Assembly: GCA_018969935.1 (NCBI GenBank)
Contig: JAGWXJ010000011.1
Span: 1-22,918, forward strand
From: Alphaproteobacteria bacterium
Lineage (GTDB): Bacteria > Pseudomonadota > Alphaproteobacteria > Micavibrionales > UBA1664
Direction: 5' to 3'
DNA: 22,918 bases
Positions 22,004 to 22,918 of this stretch are shown here, piece after piece. The notes under the pieces were generated by a model. The model was not told where the DNA came from. It did not search any database and was given only the letters and a program-made list of their open reading frames with translations. Positions within the stretch are counted from its first letter, which is position 1; each line of letters begins with the position of its first letter. The translations under genes and the position numbers were made by a program.

Positions 22004-22918
22004 TCAAGACAGAACCGTAACATGCCCCATTTTACGGCCTGCCTTGGCTTCGGCCTTGCCGTAGTCGTGCACATGCGCTTTGGGGTTTTTGAGCAGCGCC
22101 GGTATTTGCGCGATATCCTCGCCCAGAAGGTTCGTCATCACGGCATCCGCATGCCGTGCAAAACTGCCAAGCGGCAGCCCCGCAACCGCGCGCATATGCT
22201 GCTGGAATTGCGAGCAGCCGCACGCGTCCATCGTCCAGTGGCCTGAATTGTGGGGGCGCGGCGCAATCTCGTTGATCAGCAAACGCCCGTCCTTGGTCAC
22301 GAACATCTCGACACCCAAAACGCCAACCAGCCCGATTTTAACGGCCAGTGTTTCGGCCAGCTTTTGTGCCTCGTCCAGAAGCGCAGGCGTAACCCCTGCG
22401 GCAGGCACCGTGGATGTATGGAGGATGTGATCCTTATGGACATTGAGGGAAGGGGCATAAGACCCGACAGCCCCAAAAGTATCACGCGCCACGATAACCG
22501 AAATCTCGCACGCGAAATCAACCAGTTCCTCCACAATCACGATATCCGCTTTCAGCTTGGCAAAAGCGGCATCGGCATCGTTGATGGAACGGATGAAGCT
22601 CTGGCCCTTGCCGTCATATCCAAACCGCGTTGTCTTGATAATACATTGGCTTGCACCCCAGCCTTGCATGACGGCCTGAATATCGGCGCCGCTGCGCGCG
22701 GGCGCAAAACGCGTTGTCGGCAGGCCGTAATCGTTCATCGCGGTTTTTTCGGCAAGGCGCTCCTGCGCGATACCCAGCACATGCGATGACGGATAAACAG
22801 GCTTTAGTGTTTCAAGATACTTCACTGTTTCGACAGGAATATTCTCGAACTCATAAGTAATTGCATCAACGCTGTCGGCAAACTGTTTCAGGGCCGCTTT
22901 GTCGTCATACGCGGCGAC
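22004..22918 (-). CDS. purK: 5-(carboxyamino)imidazole ribonucleotide synthase, N-terminus off the window
   Basis: 304 residues are visible; the frame runs to the right edge and the first 50-60 residues are missing. PurK uses ATP and bicarbonate to convert AIR to N5-CAIR in purine synthesis; PurE is its usual partner and would be expected beyond the edge. Visible motifs are AITYEFENIP, SSHVLGIAQERLAEK, the ATP-grasp glycine loop IKTTRFGYDGKGQ, VVEELVDFACEISVIVARD and the metal-binding VGVLGVEMFVT…LLINEIAPRPHNSGHWT, followed by SQFQQHMRAVAGLPLG. The GTG at 22825 is internal (conserved TYEFENIP precedes it), so it is not the start. The stop is TGA at 22006-22004, and the C-terminus (GHVTVLS) is intact. 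Confidence 0.95.
   Translation of the reverse strand, partial: VAAYDDKAALKQFADSVDAITYEFENIPVETVKYLETLKPVYPSSHVLGIAQERLAEKTAMNDYGLPTTRFAPARSGADIQAVMQGWGASQCIIKTTRFGYDGKGQSFIRSINDADAAFAKLKADIVIVEELVDFACEISVIVARDTFGAVGSYAPSLNVHKDHILHTSTVPAAGVTPALLDEAQKLAETLAVKIGLVGVLGVEMFVTKDGRLLINEIAPRPHNSGHWTMDACGCSQFQQHMRAVAGLPLGSFARHADAVMTNLLGEDIAQIPALLKNPKAHVHDYGKAEAKAGRKMGHVTVLS

Noticed and set aside
22825..22825. GTG as the purK start
   Set aside because: The frame continues upstream with the conserved TYEFENIP motif to the window edge, so the GTG is an internal valine.

Overview
The window is a gene-dense bacterial chromosome segment, about 58-60% GC by eye, from an alphaproteobacterium. The clues are a PhaR-type PHB regulator, a class II fumarase with a ribbon-helix-helix protein of the 'KRSVTLKGHRTSITLE' type just downstream, a stand-alone PKA-like cyclic-nucleotide-binding protein, and a TTAA-N7-TTAA (CtrA-like) box. 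I cannot name the genus; a Rhodospirillales- or Micavibrionales-like lineage is a guess. There are no rRNA or tRNA genes, insertion sequences, prophage genes or CRISPR arrays, and no stretch over 300 bases lacks a gene.

Layout. (1) 1-5041, plus strand: the tail of a TcpQ-like (pilus or secretion-accessory) protein, then a secreted 1567-residue coiled-coil protein built from 85- and 49-residue repeats, preceded by a CtrA-like box and a sigma70-like promoter. (2) 5167-6855, plus: a PAS / degenerate-GGDEF / intact-EAL c-di-GMP protein. (3) 6903-10832: a polyhydroxybutyrate cluster, with phaR on the minus strand and phaC, phaA and phaB on the plus strand. A bidirectional terminator separates phaR from the EAL gene, and another terminator lies between phaC and phaA. 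(4) 10872-15033, plus: a cAMP/cGMP-binding-fold protein and a large AsmA-family envelope protein. (5) 15150-18980, plus: cytochrome b561, a secreted cupredoxin-fold protein, a candidate outer-membrane barrel, and an OmpR-family response regulator with its histidine kinase. (6) 18933-22918, minus: purK (partial), an unrecognised 338-residue protein, fumC, an unrecognised 112-residue protein and the ribbon-helix-helix protein, tightly packed and convergent with the kinase gene.

How the genes fit together. Module 3 makes PHB from acetyl-CoA: PhaA condenses, PhaB reduces, PhaC polymerises, and PhaR probably represses. The phaR start region carries a perfect TATAAT overlapped by an inverted repeat, a plausible autoregulatory operator. 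In module 5, the promoter regions of both cytochrome b561 and the cupredoxin gene carry TTCAG direct repeats at an exact 11-bp period, as expected for a dimeric OmpR-family regulator. I infer that the adjacent two-component system controls these envelope redox/metal genes. Modules 1 and 2 may form a cell-cycle- or c-di-GMP-linked surface apparatus, but the only support is the CtrA-like box, the secretion signal and gene proximity.

The least explained parts are the repeat-built coiled-coil protein, the TTCAG-box envelope module with a cupredoxin lacking copper ligands, and the two orphan proteins flanking fumC.
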